This document shows, piece after piece, positions 12,661 through 23,779 of a DNA stretch of 64,000 nucleotides. How positions within the stretch are numbered: the first letter of the stretch is position 1; the number at the start of each line of letters is the position of its first letter. The stretch comes from Cercis canadensis. Its lineage: Eukaryota > Streptophyta > Magnoliopsida > Fabales > Fabaceae. Both the position numbers and the translations under genes were made by a program. The notes below the pieces were generated by a model. The model had not been told where the DNA came from and searched no databases. It saw only the letters and a list, made by a program, of their open reading frames with translations. The DNA lies in NCBI GenBank assembly GCA_003255065.1, contig QAOA01002460.1:17378-81377 (forward strand). Direction: 5' to 3'.

Positions 12661-12895
12661 ATTTAGGGTTAGAGGTTTAGACATTTAGGGATTAGGGTTA
12701 GGATTTAGGATTGTAGGGTTTAGGAGTTTTAGTTTTAGGATTTGAGATTTAGGGTTTAGGTTTTGATGTTTGGGGTTTAGGGGTTTAAGATTTGGGATTT
12801 TGGGTTTAGGTTTAGGTTTAGGGTTGTAGGTTTTGGGGTTTAGGTTTTAGAATTTAGGTTTAAGGGTTTGAGGTTTATGGTATAAGGGTTTAGGT
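12661..12895 (+). repeat. telomere-like TTTAGGG-rich tract in a CACTA intron
   Basis: About 235 bases of degenerate GGGTTTAGG words within the leader intron. A diverged reverse-complement copy lies at about 42001-42150 inside CACTA 3. This shows it is a component of the transposon family, not a chromosome end. Confidence 0.8.
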
Positions 12896-12947
12896 AATTT
12901 ATTATTTTATTAATTTATGCTTAATTAATTACTCTTTTGTATTAAAG

Positions 12948-14297
12948 ATGTCAGACCACCCTAGGCATTCGCCTTCAACATCTGGGCCTTCCAAGAAGGA
13001 CAAAGGGAAGGGTGTTGGTCGATCATCTCAAACTGAGCCAGCATCCTGGTCCTTGTTCATGCCGACCCTGAGGTTGGCATGCACACCATCGCCCAATGTT
13101 ATGTATGAACAATTCGGAGCAGTGAGCCTGGGCAATGCATTATCGGCTATTGGAAGGTCGTCTCATGCTAGTCTGATCATCTCAGACTCACCATTGCCTG
13201 GCACCCGAGCGGCTGATGGTAGCTTGTGGATTTTTCCACACATGAGGAAGTAGTAAGTAAATCCTAATACTTGACATAGTAAATTTGTAGGGTTTATAGT
13301 TTATTATTTCCATATGGATTACTTTTGTAGCTTTCTTCCTTCCAATGAGCTTGTCCACTATCTTTCGACTATTTATAAGTTGAAATATGAGGACTCGTGG
13401 CTAGACTTCACCTCTGTTCCTAATAAGGTGAAGGACTTGTGGTGGGCCGAGTTCAAGGTAATAATACTTATATTACCTTTAATGTTAATAAAAGTAGCTT
13501 CATTTTAATGTTGACTAACCGTGATATTCTATTTTTTAATGCACAGGAAATGTATATGGGATCCACAGTATGAAATCCATATTTGTAGATATGACTTTCA
13601 AAATACAATGATAACATTCGCACCTTTTTCTAAGACATTAGGACCAGGAAGAAAAAGGGCAAATAGTTTAGCTTTAATGTGTTGGACACCCTAAGATCAA
13701 AATGGGGCTCCGCACAGTACAAGGCCGTGCCTGAGCAAACAAGAAGAACTAGTCCTTGGATCAGGGCGATTGTAGGGGCGGTTCCATAACTATATCTGAA
13801 CATAAACAGAGGTTAGTAAGTTCCTAATTAAGAACGTAGTTAAATATTGTAGTTAATTTAAAATTTTGTTTATGTTTACTAACAGTTGCACTTTTTTTGG
13901 TAGATGAAAAAGTTGGGGAGAGAGCCCAATGCACCAGAGGTCTTTTGCCACCTCCAGCACAGTTCCAACAAGGGCTAGGTCCATCCAGAAGCTCAAACTC
14001 AATCCACTTATGTAAGTACTTTTCAAGTTAATTACTTTTTATGTCAATTCTATTGCTAGAGTTTTAAATTTCAATACTAATGTGAGAAATTTATCTATGT
14101 AGATTGTGTTTGAGAGGGGCTGGTCTGAGAGCCAGGCCCATTCCTCTTCTTATTCTATTGACGACACCGGGTTATGGCTTGATGTTGTCGGCAGCAAGAA
14201 CAAGAAGGTTCGCATTTATGGCATGGGCAAGCTACCCAACCCTCCCAGTAGCCAGATCCTCGCCTGTCAGAGATGTTGTCATATGTGGCTGCCTTGA
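12948..14297 (+). pseudogene. TNP1-like CACTA accessory protein (Transposase_24), decayed
   Basis: Plant Ptta/En/Spm-type protein that in active elements binds the subterminal repeats. Pieces in order: an N-terminal, Ser/Pro/Lys-rich exon from ATG 12948 to about 13250; an exon 13331-13457 (LPSNELVHYL ... WWAEFK) with a GTAATA donor; an exon from 13551 (KCIWDPQYE) that falls into other frames; a segment from 13904 (KKLGREPNAPEVF) containing an in-frame TAG; and a last piece near 14106-14297. The same exon series occurs in CACTA 2 on the minus strand (for example FIPSHQTVAI ... IWFGEFQ). Frameshifts and stops make it non-functional. Confidence 0.65.
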
Positions 14298-14369
14298 CGC
14301 AGGGGTCCAGGAGCTGGAGACTTACAAGACAATAATTCATACCTATCTTGGGGTGTCCTCTAGCTCATN

Positions 14370-15067
14370 CTTCCATTGCTCTCAAATAATAATCTAAACA
14401 TGCATACAAATAATAAAATAACAAATATTCTACAAAATGAAAAAAAAAACAATTAAAACGAAAATTTAAATGTGCTATGCTTGCAACTAATGACTCCTAA
14501 TCCTTCTACCTGTTCATCACATAAAGCATTTCTAGGATGGTGTTTATCCTTACTTAGGATGGATAAAGTGGGCCACCCGATATTCAGATGGATCATCCTA
14601 TCTTTCCATCAGAAGTAAGAGGCCTATAGAGACTAATCGTTCAATCACATTCTTAAATGCTATACAAATGTATGAGTATAAGTATTACAATACTTGTCTC
14701 AGGGAAGGAGATTTTCATTACATTCAAACTAAAAAGAAAGGGAATGATAATCTTCCAACTTTGAGCTTCCAATCGATCTTTCAAAATCAAATTCTCAAGT
14801 TGCTGAAATTCTCAAGCATCAACATTGAAGGCTCAATAAAAAATTCCAAATATCAAAAGAAAATGTAATTACAACATCAAATATGGCAACCTTCCCCATT
14901 TTTAGCATCAAAATAGCAAACAAAAATGACTAAAATCAGTACAAAATATTTATCAACATAGCAAGAAAAAATAAGACTAAAACAACATTAAATAATGTCA
15001 AAAACAGCATGCAAAATAAGTACTAAACAACCATCATTTTAATATTAAAAAAGTAACCCAAATAGAC
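14370..15067 (-). repeat. Tat/Ogre LTR-like fragment between two single-N joins
   Basis: Bases about 14480-14640 resemble 4340-4480 of the reverse-oriented LTR (poly-pyrimidine CCTTCTACC...TTCATC context, then GGATGG...GGATAAAG-like words), but diverged. Because both edges are single-N contig joins, it could be a nested insertion or a misplaced contig. Confidence 0.4.
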
Positions 15068-15688
15068 NTTTCTCTTGGATTTATGTCCAAGAGAAATTTC
15101 TCACGGACAATAGGCTTAAAGAAAGTCCACGACTTATGTGTGAGAACTTCTCATGCGTTCCATCTGTGGATCCATGAGAAATTTCTTATTGACAAATTTT
15201 CCTATGAGAACATCATTTTGTTACGAAGGTTTTTCTCTCGCTGTAGAGTCCATGAGAAATTCTGTGACAACATGATTTCTCACAGAATTTTAGTCCTTTT
15301 CTCATGGATTTTGTCCGTGAGAAAAAACCAGTTTTCTTTTAGTGGTTTTCTATAGAAGTCATTTCTATCGAAACGAAAGGAGCCAAAGGGAAAATAAAGA
15401 AAACATTTTTAAACACTAATTTGTTCAAAGAATTAGAAAATGAAGTCTTTAGATGGACCAATCAAGTCAGCATATACAATTTACATTGTCTTCAGCTCAT
15501 ACAAGCCTCCATTCTATATAACTTCTTTTACTTATACTTCCTTTTTTCTTGAAGCTTAAAATTTGTCATGATATATATCAAATTATGGAGATACAGCCAC
15601 AACGTTACCATTTAACGTGCTTTGTTGTAGTACTCATTTTTTCAATAGCTATTGTAGACTTGGTTCTAACTTTGAGCTTGCAACGTGA

Positions 15689-15973
15689 TTAGTTGGTATT
15701 AATATATGAATAAAAAAGAAAAAGAAAAATAAGTACAATTACAAGAAGGATACTCCATTGCATTATCCAAATTAAATTAAAGACATAAAGTAGAATACTC
15801 CAAATGATTCCAAATATCAGAGTCAAAAAGTTGGATCGTCTAAGATAGTGTCGATGACAAAGCCCATCTATAGTAATGAAAGGGACACAAGTTATTGACC
15901 AGAGCACCAACCAGAAATCAATATATAAATTGTAAAATTTCATATTTTTCTTCATACGGTCCTTGAAACTCAA
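15689..15973 (-). CDS. short hydrophobic reading frame, unidentified
   Basis: A 94-residue frame with several strongly hydrophobic stretches (for example SILLYVFNLIWIMQ and LLVIVLIFLFLFYSYI), as in a fragment of a membrane protein. I do not recognise the family. Its 5' part lies in a tandem duplication (15848-15984, repeated at 15985-16060 and 16243-16313), and there is no promoter or intron evidence. It may be a gene fragment or chance. Confidence 0.2.
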   Translation of the reverse strand: MSFKDRMKKNMKFYNLYIDFWLVLWSITCVPFITIDGLCHRHYLRRSNFLTLIFGIIWSILLYVFNLIWIMQWSILLVIVLIFLFLFYSYINTN

Positions 15974-16313
15974 AATAGTTGACTAGTCGATGACAAAGCC
16001 CATTTATAGTAATGAAAGGGACAAAAGTTATTGACCATACCACCAACCAGAAATTAATTTATGTAATATGTCATACTATTTGAGATTAGTCAATATGAGA
16101 ATGACATATATATAAATTAACTATTTTTAAATTTATTCAAAAAAATAACATAAATTATATTTATATTCAATAAAATATAAAAATTATATATACTTGCCAC
16201 GTCAGTATAGTATGACATACTCATGTAGTATTATAGAATCCCCGATATATAAATTATAAAATTTCATATTTTTCTTCATACGGTCCTTGAAACTCAAAAT
16301 AGTTGACTCATCT
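15848..16313. repeat. tandem duplication, second copy split by a MITE
   Basis: The unit CGATGACAAAGCCCAT...AAAATAGTTGACT (about 137 bases) occurs at 15848-15984 and again from 15985. The second copy breaks at about 16060 and resumes at 16243, so an insertion of about 180 bases occurred after the duplication. Confidence 0.75.
16061..16242. mobile_element. small MITE
   Basis: The insertion has a perfect 12-bp inverted repeat, TATGTCATACTA at 16067-16078 and TAGTATGACATA at 16208-16219, around an AT-rich core. The uninterrupted duplicate at 15848-15984 shows the empty site. The exact ends and target duplication are unclear. Confidence 0.6.
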
Positions 16314-17564
16314 TGAATTAAACATAACATTTTTAGCCGAAATAAATTATTTAAAAGATGAGTTTTCAGATATATGACAACATGTAAGTTTGAACTTAAA
16401 ACTTTATGCTAATGTAATTCTTTATTACTAGACTACACATCTAGTAGTTCCAAGTGTTAAGACGATTGTGAACTATGTTTCTTGCATTCCTTGGTGAAAT
16501 TTATTTTTTCACTATAAAGTGGAATAGTTGCATTTTGTTAGAGATGTTTACCGAATAACTCATTTATAAACAATAAGTCAAGGTTATGTTAATCTTTTAA
16601 TGCTTTGCCCCGTTTATAATCAAGGGGTGGTACGGTGTTTGTTGGTTGCTGGTGTTCTAATTCCTATAAGTGGCGGACCTTGAAGTAAAACGATGAGGGG
16701 TTAAAGGGAGATTAATTTTTTTTTGGAAGGGCCAATTAAAGTTTTTAAATTTTTTGGGAGAACTATATTAATTTTTTAAATTAAATTGCAAAAAGAAAAA
16801 AATTGGGGACAGTCACCCCTTTTGTCCTAATGAAGATCCACTTGTGATGGTATTGGGCTGGAATTTGGTGTAAAGTTGATAAGACCAAAAGCTTGATTTA
16901 AAAAATATAGTCTTCAAGTTAGGTGTTATTTTCTGTTGAAGGTTCTGATTTTTTAGAGAACCATGTCTTGATAAAACTTAAAACCAAATACTGTTTTTTA
17001 TAATCACAATATTTTTATGTAAAGATAAACACAATTTCTGACAGTTAATTGGGTTGTTGGTTAGATGCAAAAGTAATTATCTATGTTACAGAGGAGATAA
17101 TTCTAAGCATGTTTGTAATTACTGGTAACGTGACAACACTTTGATATTCTAAGTTCATAACTTTCTCTAATTGACAAGAACTACTGGCAGGAAATTTGAC
17201 TGCTTCTTAATGAGTATTGTATACCTAATCTGCTTCACAATTTATAAGAAATCTTTTCAAGGGTCTTGGTTTTACCAAATTGAACTTTATATATTCTGTA
17301 ATATTGGAGGTTACATTCTGCATATGATATTTTGAAGCAAATGGACATCTCATATTCAGTCTTCTTTATTTTTTCCTTATAAATACTAAAATATAGAAAC
17401 TAACATGGTCAATAGTTTTCGAACTCGTGCAAAGGACAGGTACAATCTAGTGTATGTTTGAACTAAAAACCTCATGCTAACCCTACTTTTATTACTAGAT
17501 TACACATCTAGTAGATTTATTCAAAGACAGAGCTTGATCAAACCCAACTCCTTGCACATCTAAC
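16314..17564. other. intergenic region downstream of the methyltransferase gene
   Basis: AT-rich. A diverged repeat pair is visible (about 16375-16445 and 17450-17515, sharing TTATTACTAGA-TACACATCTAGTAG). No coding sequence is supported. Confidence 0.4.
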
Positions 17565-19425
17565 TTATTTATAAAATTCCATCACTCCCAAAGCAGAAAA
17601 AGCACGGCAGGCCACTCGAAATTTGGAAAATCCAGACCTCTTGCACAAATTCTCGAAGTCTTTCTCAGTTCTCTCTTTTCCACCAACAGTAATAAACATT
17701 AGATTGTCAAGAATGGAAACCAACTTAGATGCATCAGTTGATTCTGGAGTTTCTGGCAGTATGAACTCCACAACAATCACCTTTCCATTTTGTGGCAAAG
17801 CTTTGTAACAATTTCTTAAAAATTCAATACAGTTTTCATCTGCCCAATTATGGCATACAGCCTACAACAGCCAAGGATTTAAAAAGTTGAGGTTAGTTCC
17901 TTAATAATGAGTAGCTAGTCAAACAACTCTTAGATATACAATCACAAATATGTACTCAGTAGTTTTGTGCATTTATGATTAGCTGTATAATTAGTGTTAC
18001 TATTTTATTTGTTGAGACAATTAATGTTGCCCTTTAAAGCTAGGTGAGTTAAATAAGTGTGTACTATATATACTAACCTTTAATATTATGGCATCACCTT
18101 TTGGAACACTTGCAAACATATCTCCTCCAATGTGCTCTATCCCTTCATGAAATTTGATACAGTTTATGGTTAGTAATTGTGGTGAAGAAAAAAATGGAAC
18201 TGCTTCTTTTATCATTCAAGATATGGTAACTACAGAAAGGGGAGGGCAAAAGGGGTAGGGGAAGAGAGATACCTGGATAGGGTGTTGCATTTTCTATAAC
18301 TTGGGGCAGATCAAAATTAATTCCCTTTATTGAAGGGTGCTTGGAGATAATCATCTTGAGATTAGCCCCATTTCCACCTCCTACATCAACCAATGTTGAC
18401 ACTCCTTCAAATCCTTTATATATTTCAAGCATCCTATTCATCTCTACTGTGCAGACATCTGCCATTGCTTTGTTAAAAATGTGATTCAGATTTGGATCTT
18501 TCTGAAAGTATTGGTAGGAGGTGGCTCCATGAACTTTCTTAAATAGGTCATTGCCAGCATCAGCAACTGATTCCTTGAAATTTAGCCTGGAAATGTAGAA
18601 GATACATAAGGATAACATATGATAGCTCTTCCTGTGAAGAAATAAAGACCCTACTTCTTTGTCATTAAAATAAGGAATAACAAAATATCCAAATTATTAT
18701 GAAGTAAAGCTACTTTACTAAACCCCCAATAATGATAATAAATTTAGGTTTTCTTAAGAAGCAACATAAAACTCATTCTTCCTTGTTCATTTCAAGTGGG
18801 AAAAATCAATAAAATGTCTAAAAAAGATAAATATACAAACTATAATTTGGTAGAATCTAAACTTAATAAAAGAAAGTTTATAAGTATGATCAATCGAATT
18901 CCAACCTTATCACAGTATAGTTTGTGAAATATTGTAGCAAAAAGTATGCATATGTTAGCATTCAATTATATTATGTAGTATATCAACTCACCAAACTTCC
19001 ATTAATGCTCTGTGAGAGAGAAATGTTGTGAATGAAGCCAAGTTGCCTCCCTTATCATCACACACCAAGTATTTAGTACTTTCTGAGAGTCCGTAAACTC
19101 TTTCAGTGCTACCATTTTCATTGTTGCGTGTAGAACAACTAAGAAGAGTGTAACTGGCAAGCAAACGCAGCATACGTTCAAGCCTAGGCGCCAAGTCTGG
19201 GTATTGGTTTGGAAGCTGAGAAGCAATTTCAGAGACAGACAAGTGTGAACCTGGTGGGGTTGCCTTAGCTATGATCTCAAACAAGTTGAGCTCAAGAGCA
19301 GCATTAAGCACTGCAGGATAGACTTGAGTGGTAGAAAGTAGCATGGCAGAGAGGCAAGCATCGTCCTCTGAAAGTTGAGGACAGGTTTTCCCCACTCCAT
19401 TCTCTGTGGTATATTTGGAATCCAT
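17565..19425 (-). CDS. isoliquiritigenin 2'-O-methyltransferase-like (COMT-family) gene
   Basis: Complete gene in four exons: 19425-18992, 18586-18273, 18142-18078 and 17861-17565, all GT/AG, giving 369 residues, the usual COMT-family length. It is a cytosolic, dimeric S-adenosylmethionine-dependent enzyme that methylates phenolic hydroxyls. Residues about 20-120 form the N-terminal dimerisation domain. LVDVGGGNG (210-218) is the SAM-binding glycine loop. AVCHNWADE places the catalytic base at His275, with partner Glu303 in VVEFILPE and Glu334 in [10 protein letters not shown]. The ending [10 protein letters not shown], together with [15 protein letters not shown] and [12 protein letters not shown], matches legume chalcone 2'-OMT better than lignin COMT, suggesting a flavonoid/isoflavonoid substrate. 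This start is chosen because it follows a TATA box and leader directly. There are no breaks and no neighbouring pathway genes. Substrate identity is inferred. Confidence 0.9.
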
Positions 19426-19500
19426 AAATGCTTAATTCTGTGATCTCTCTTTTTGCTTTTATCTTGTTGAGTGCATGCTTCTGCTCTAGGAGGGTTTAGC

Positions 19501-19507
19501 TTTTATA
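19501..19507 (-). promoter_or_regulatory. TATA box of the methyltransferase gene
   Basis: Minus-strand CCTATAAAAGC lies about 80 bases upstream of the ATG at 19425. A start site about 30 bases further on would leave a leader of roughly 45 bases, normal for a plant gene. Confidence 0.7.
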
Positions 19508-19509
19508 GG

Positions 19510-21200
19510 AAAAATTCTAGTGTGAATATGTTTGAAATTTACTGTGGCATACCTACCACTTTTTTTCTTTTTTTTCTTCTGGATCACGGAACCGGGAAAA
19601 AAAATAAAATTCTTACTAAATACTTCTCGTTGGCGGCTATGTTATTAGTAAAAAACAGTGTATTTAAAAACAAAGTTTGGTTGTTAATTCGTTGCTCATT
19701 TAAGCTAGGTGTAATCATTCTGGTATTGCCACCAGTTCTAAAACAGTCATAAATGATGTTAAGTTATTGAAATTCTGCTTATTTAATGCATTTCCTTTTA
19801 TGAATAAGAAAAGAACACTCAGAATATTCCACAATTAACTACTCTGGCCCGAACATGTTGAGCTTGCGGTCCAGTACAATAATTCCCACTTTGACAAGGA
19901 AGTAAAGAATGTAACTAATTTGATCATGCTTAATACACGTGACTCATTTCAAATGACAATATATAGTATGAAAAATTCAACACAAACTGGAAAACTCTTC
20001 CACAGTTGAGGTGGTAAAGAGTGTGCAATACCATTCAAAGCATAGATTAATCCTCGTTAGTGGATGTACTTTAGAAAAAGATACATTGTTCTTATCTAAG
20101 ATGTCGTAAAGAATTAAACTTCTATTTAAATATTAGCACTATATGCTTTTTAGTGGTGCTTTGTCTTTAAAGAAAACTCAAATCGTTAGAGCAGCCTCTG
20201 GACTATGACTTCCCTCCTTGCTTTTGTTGGTTTTACTTTCAAACATGCATACAACATGATATCTATATGAGGAAGTTAGTTGCCGTACATTTGAACTTTA
20301 GAAAATTCCAACGTTGGATATTCTACGGTTCATTTTAGCAAATCTGTTTATATGCGGATAAAGGTACTATGACAAGGTAGTCTAGTGCCTTATTAATTGT
20401 CAGTCAGTCACTGGAAACAGACTAGAGGGCCCAAAGTTACGATGTAACCATTCAATTATAACCAGCATGGATAATTTTTCAAGGTATAGTCTAACTTAGT
20501 GGCTCACCTGCTATTAGAGGCTCATCCTGTTTTTGACTTGTAATTAGTTTTCTTAGGGTTCTACTTCAATACTCTGTGGATGCACGTTTATTTATTTATT
20601 TTTTTTCTGTGCGTCGAGGTTAGCTCAGGTTGTGCTAAGTATCTTTCCGTGGGTGGAGGTTAGGTCATGTAGCTAAGGTGATCGTTTGTCCCATATTTAT
20701 TTTATTTTATACTCAATTAGTTTAGATTTTAGAGATTTTTTAAACAATTGAGGTTTAAAATTCAAATTTCTATGACTAAAATTATAGCTTTATCTATTTA
20801 TATATATAAAAAAATCCTATAAAAAGCAGAAGTTAGCAATTAGTCAAATACAAGGAATTGAAATAGCTTGCTGTGATATTGACCACTGTGTCTTAAAGCT
20901 AATTTGGCAAGTTGTATCAATGGGGAGCTTCTAAGTTATTTTACTTTGAATTTTATCCCATTTTAAATAGGAATAAAGTTGACATATAGATATGGAATAC
21001 AATCATATTTTATTTTATTGTGTTAGAGAAGAGAGAAACTAACATCATTCCACCCTCCGCATTTGTACTTATTTTGTCTGTTCAATGGTAAAAACTTTAT
21101 CTGTCAACAAAAGAAAATTCCAAAACCTAGTAATCAACCTAACCTCATGGAGAGTGTAACTTTCTGACAGCAACAACTACGACTATCCCATTTTATGTAA
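19510..21200. other. upstream intergenic region
   Basis: AT-rich, no supported gene. It includes the distal promoter of the methyltransferase gene. No clear repeat ends were identified. Confidence 0.4.
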
Positions 21201-23533
21201 GTTGTTATTTATTAAAGAGATAGTGACTGTTGAAAGATGACCAAGAAATATTCAAGCAAGGCTGCTAGAGTCATTATAAAAAGGGCTTTCTAAGTAACTT
21301 CAACGAGGGTTGTTAGCCATAACAAGATTTATAACAATCTTTGAATCCAGTAAAATAATATACATGTTTAGAAATTAACGAAAACTACAATACTTACATA
21401 AATAGTTTAGAAAGTATAATACGTGAGTAAATAGTTTGTTAAAGTATAACATTCAAGTCAATTAATCTAGCTGGAGGACTCTAAACTTCATATAAGAAAG
21501 AAACAATAAAATTTATGAACTTAAACTTCTTATAAGAGCCTCAAGGGTTTTGTACCACATATATCAGTTTACTTTTGTGCTTAACACATTTGCATACCCC
21601 TTCACTTATCATGGGAAGATATGGTGAATTAGTCCTATATAAGATGTCTTTCTCTATCCGACATAGATGAAGGTAGCGCCACCCTGGACAGTTACTTCAT
21701 GCGATGAAGGGGTAAACGGATTTAAGTCTTGGTAGAGAAATCATATATTGCTTGTTTAAATTCACTGTCTTTACTTTTGTTAGATATTATTGTAAATATA
21801 TTTATCATTTAGGGTGAATAAAATATACTTTTTGGCTGTATTTATATTCGCACAATTAATTTAGTGTAACCATCTTCAGACAGATGTTGTGGGGTGCCTA
21901 ACACTTTCCACAAGCATAAACAGAGTCTCGAACCTTCTCTCGTTCTTAGACCTTTTTTTTTTTTTTTTAATGAAAAAGGGGTTTCCAATTGTTTCCCATT
22001 TTCTTAATACAATTGATGGCGATTTCAAGTTTTCTTTTGAAAATTAATCTTTTTTTTTAAAAAGGTCCACTATTCGCATCGTAGTGATCTTCTAGTATGT
22101 TGTGACACTCCCTAACAAATAAGGTGTTGTATAAATCTTTTACATATAAGTAAAAGTCTTAAAGAATCAGAAAATATAATAAAATTAAAGGAGTCAATTA
22201 TCTTAAAGAGATAGTGACTATTGAAAGATGGCCAAGAAATATTAAAGCAAGGCTACTTCTCCACATTTCAACACTCACGTGAGCATGAGCCATGGCCCAT
22301 GAAGTATATAGCTCAATGGTCCAATCTATAGAAAGAAGAGTCCTTTTACTTGGATTTTTCTCGCCTAACTTTACATATGACTGAGACTGATTGTGGTCGT
22401 GGGCAAGTTGGAGGGCTTTGTTCAAAAAGTCTTTGCTGTAGGCTAGGAACGAGAGATTTTTACTTATATTACTTTAGTTTTGAATGTAATTAAAGTCCTT
22501 TCCTTGAGACAAATATTATAATACTTAAAATCATGCATTTGCACTGCATATAAAAAATATATCTGTGTTGCATAGTATCCGCATGCCCCTTCACTTATCA
22601 TGGGAGGATAGGGCGAGTTAGTTCTATATATGATGCCTTTATCTATTTGACTTAAGTGATGGTAGCACTACCTTAGACGGTTGCTTTATGCAATGAAATG
22701 GTAGAAGTATTTAGGTCTCAGTAGAGAAGTTATGCATTGCATGTCTAAATTTTCTGTTTTTATTTTTGTTAGATATTATTGTAAATATATTTATCATTTT
22801 GGGGTAAATAAATATACTTTTTGGCCATATTTATATTCGTATAATTAATTTAGGGTAATCGTCTTTAGACGGGTGTTGTGGGGTGCCTAACACCTTCTTC
22901 ACGTATAAACAAACTCTTGAACCCTCTCTGGTTTTGAGACCTTTTTTTTAAAAAAATTAAAAAAGAGTTTTCCAATTGTTTTTCATTTTTTAATACAATT
23001 GGTGGCGATTCTAAGTTTTCTCTCAAAAATTAATCTTTTTTTGAAAAGGTTTGCCATTTGCATCGTAACGACCTTCTGGTACATTGTAACACTCCCTAAC
23101 AAATAAGGTGCTATATAAATCTTTTGCATACAAGTAAAAGTCTTAAAGAATCTGAAAATGTAATAAAACTAAAGGAGTCAGTTATCTTAATGAGATAGTG
23201 ACTGTTGAAAAATGGCCAAGAAATATTCAAGCAAGGCTGCTTCTCCACATATATAGACAGAAGAGTCCTTTTACTTGGACTTTTCTCACCTAATTTTGTT
23301 ACCAACTCTCCTAAAGTCATTATAATAAGGGCTTTCCGAGTAATTTCAGTGTGGGTTGTTAGCCATAACAAGATTTATAACAATCTTTGAATCCAATAAA
23401 ATAATATACATGTTTAGAAATTAATGAAAACCATAATACTTACATAAATAGTTTAGAAAGTAGAATACGTGAGTAAATAGTTTGTCAAAGTAAAATATTC
23501 AAGTCAATTAATCTTGTTAGAGGACTCTAAACT
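21200..23533. repeat. tandem duplication of about 985 bp with LTR ends
   Basis: Block about 21560-22535 recurs at about 22550-23520 with an offset near 985 bases (CCCCTTCACTTATCATGGGA at 21598 and 22585; AAGGAGTCA...ATAGTGACT at about 22188 and 23175). A further matching flank at 21210-21475 corresponds to 23190-23533 (TAGCCATAACAAGATTTATAAC). Each unit contains a Tat/Ogre LTR 3' end, a TGG-type primer site and host sequence. CACTA 2 was later inserted into the last copy at 23534. Confidence 0.7.
21996..22045 (+). promoter_or_regulatory. LTR end and primer-binding-like site (copy 1)
   Basis: CTTAATACA (LTR end) followed by TTGATGGCGATTTCAAG. A sister site, TACAATTGGTGGCGATTCTAAG, is at about 22992-23013. 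The TGGTGGCGATTC form starts with the TGG expected opposite a tRNA CCA end. The tRNA assignment (Arg in Ogre elements) is inference. Confidence 0.45.
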
Positions 23534-23733
23534 CACTACAAATTTCTTGGATTCCAACGGAATTTTTTCGTTGGAATTTTACAAAATTCCATTAGAATTT
23601 TGTATTCCAACGGAATACGCGTCGTTGGAAAATGCCCCGTTGGAATTGTGGAATTCCAACGGTAATTCCAATGGAAATTTACCGTTGAAATTTTACAAAA
23701 AATTCCAATGGTAATTCCAAGGGAAACTTGGAA
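23534..23733. repeat. CACTA 2 terminal and subterminal repeats
   Basis: Terminal CACTACAA and at least seven copies, in both orientations, of TTCCAACGG or one-base variants within 200 bases. These would be the binding sites of this family's TNP1. Confidence 0.8.
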
Positions 23734-23779
23734 AAAAAGGGCAGAGTCATCAACAAATCCTCCTGTGGCTACAACATCC

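Larger units (their letters stand above)
11663..15344 (+). mobile_element. CACTA (En/Spm) transposon 1, non-autonomous
   Basis: Begins CACTACAAGAAAAG at 11663 and ends CTTTTAGTG at 15344. Both ends carry many subterminal copies, in both orientations, of a TTTCTCACGGA/TCCGTGAGAAA word (11663-12015 and 15069-15344), as expected for binding sites of a CACTA accessory protein. Flanking trinucleotides are ATT and GTT, a one-mismatch 3-bp target duplication. The interior holds a leader, an intron with telomere-like words and a decayed TNP1-like gene; there is no TNP2. Single Ns at 14369 and 15068 mark contig joins, so the internal order is provisional. Confidence 0.8.

Noticed and set aside
12661-12895. 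True interstitial telomere
   Set aside because: The motifs are degenerate and recur at the same place in another copy of the same transposon family.
22198-22425. 75-residue minus-strand frame as a host gene
   Set aside because: It lies in the tandem LTR-derived duplication, is only partly preserved in the other copy (23111-23371) and matches no family I know.
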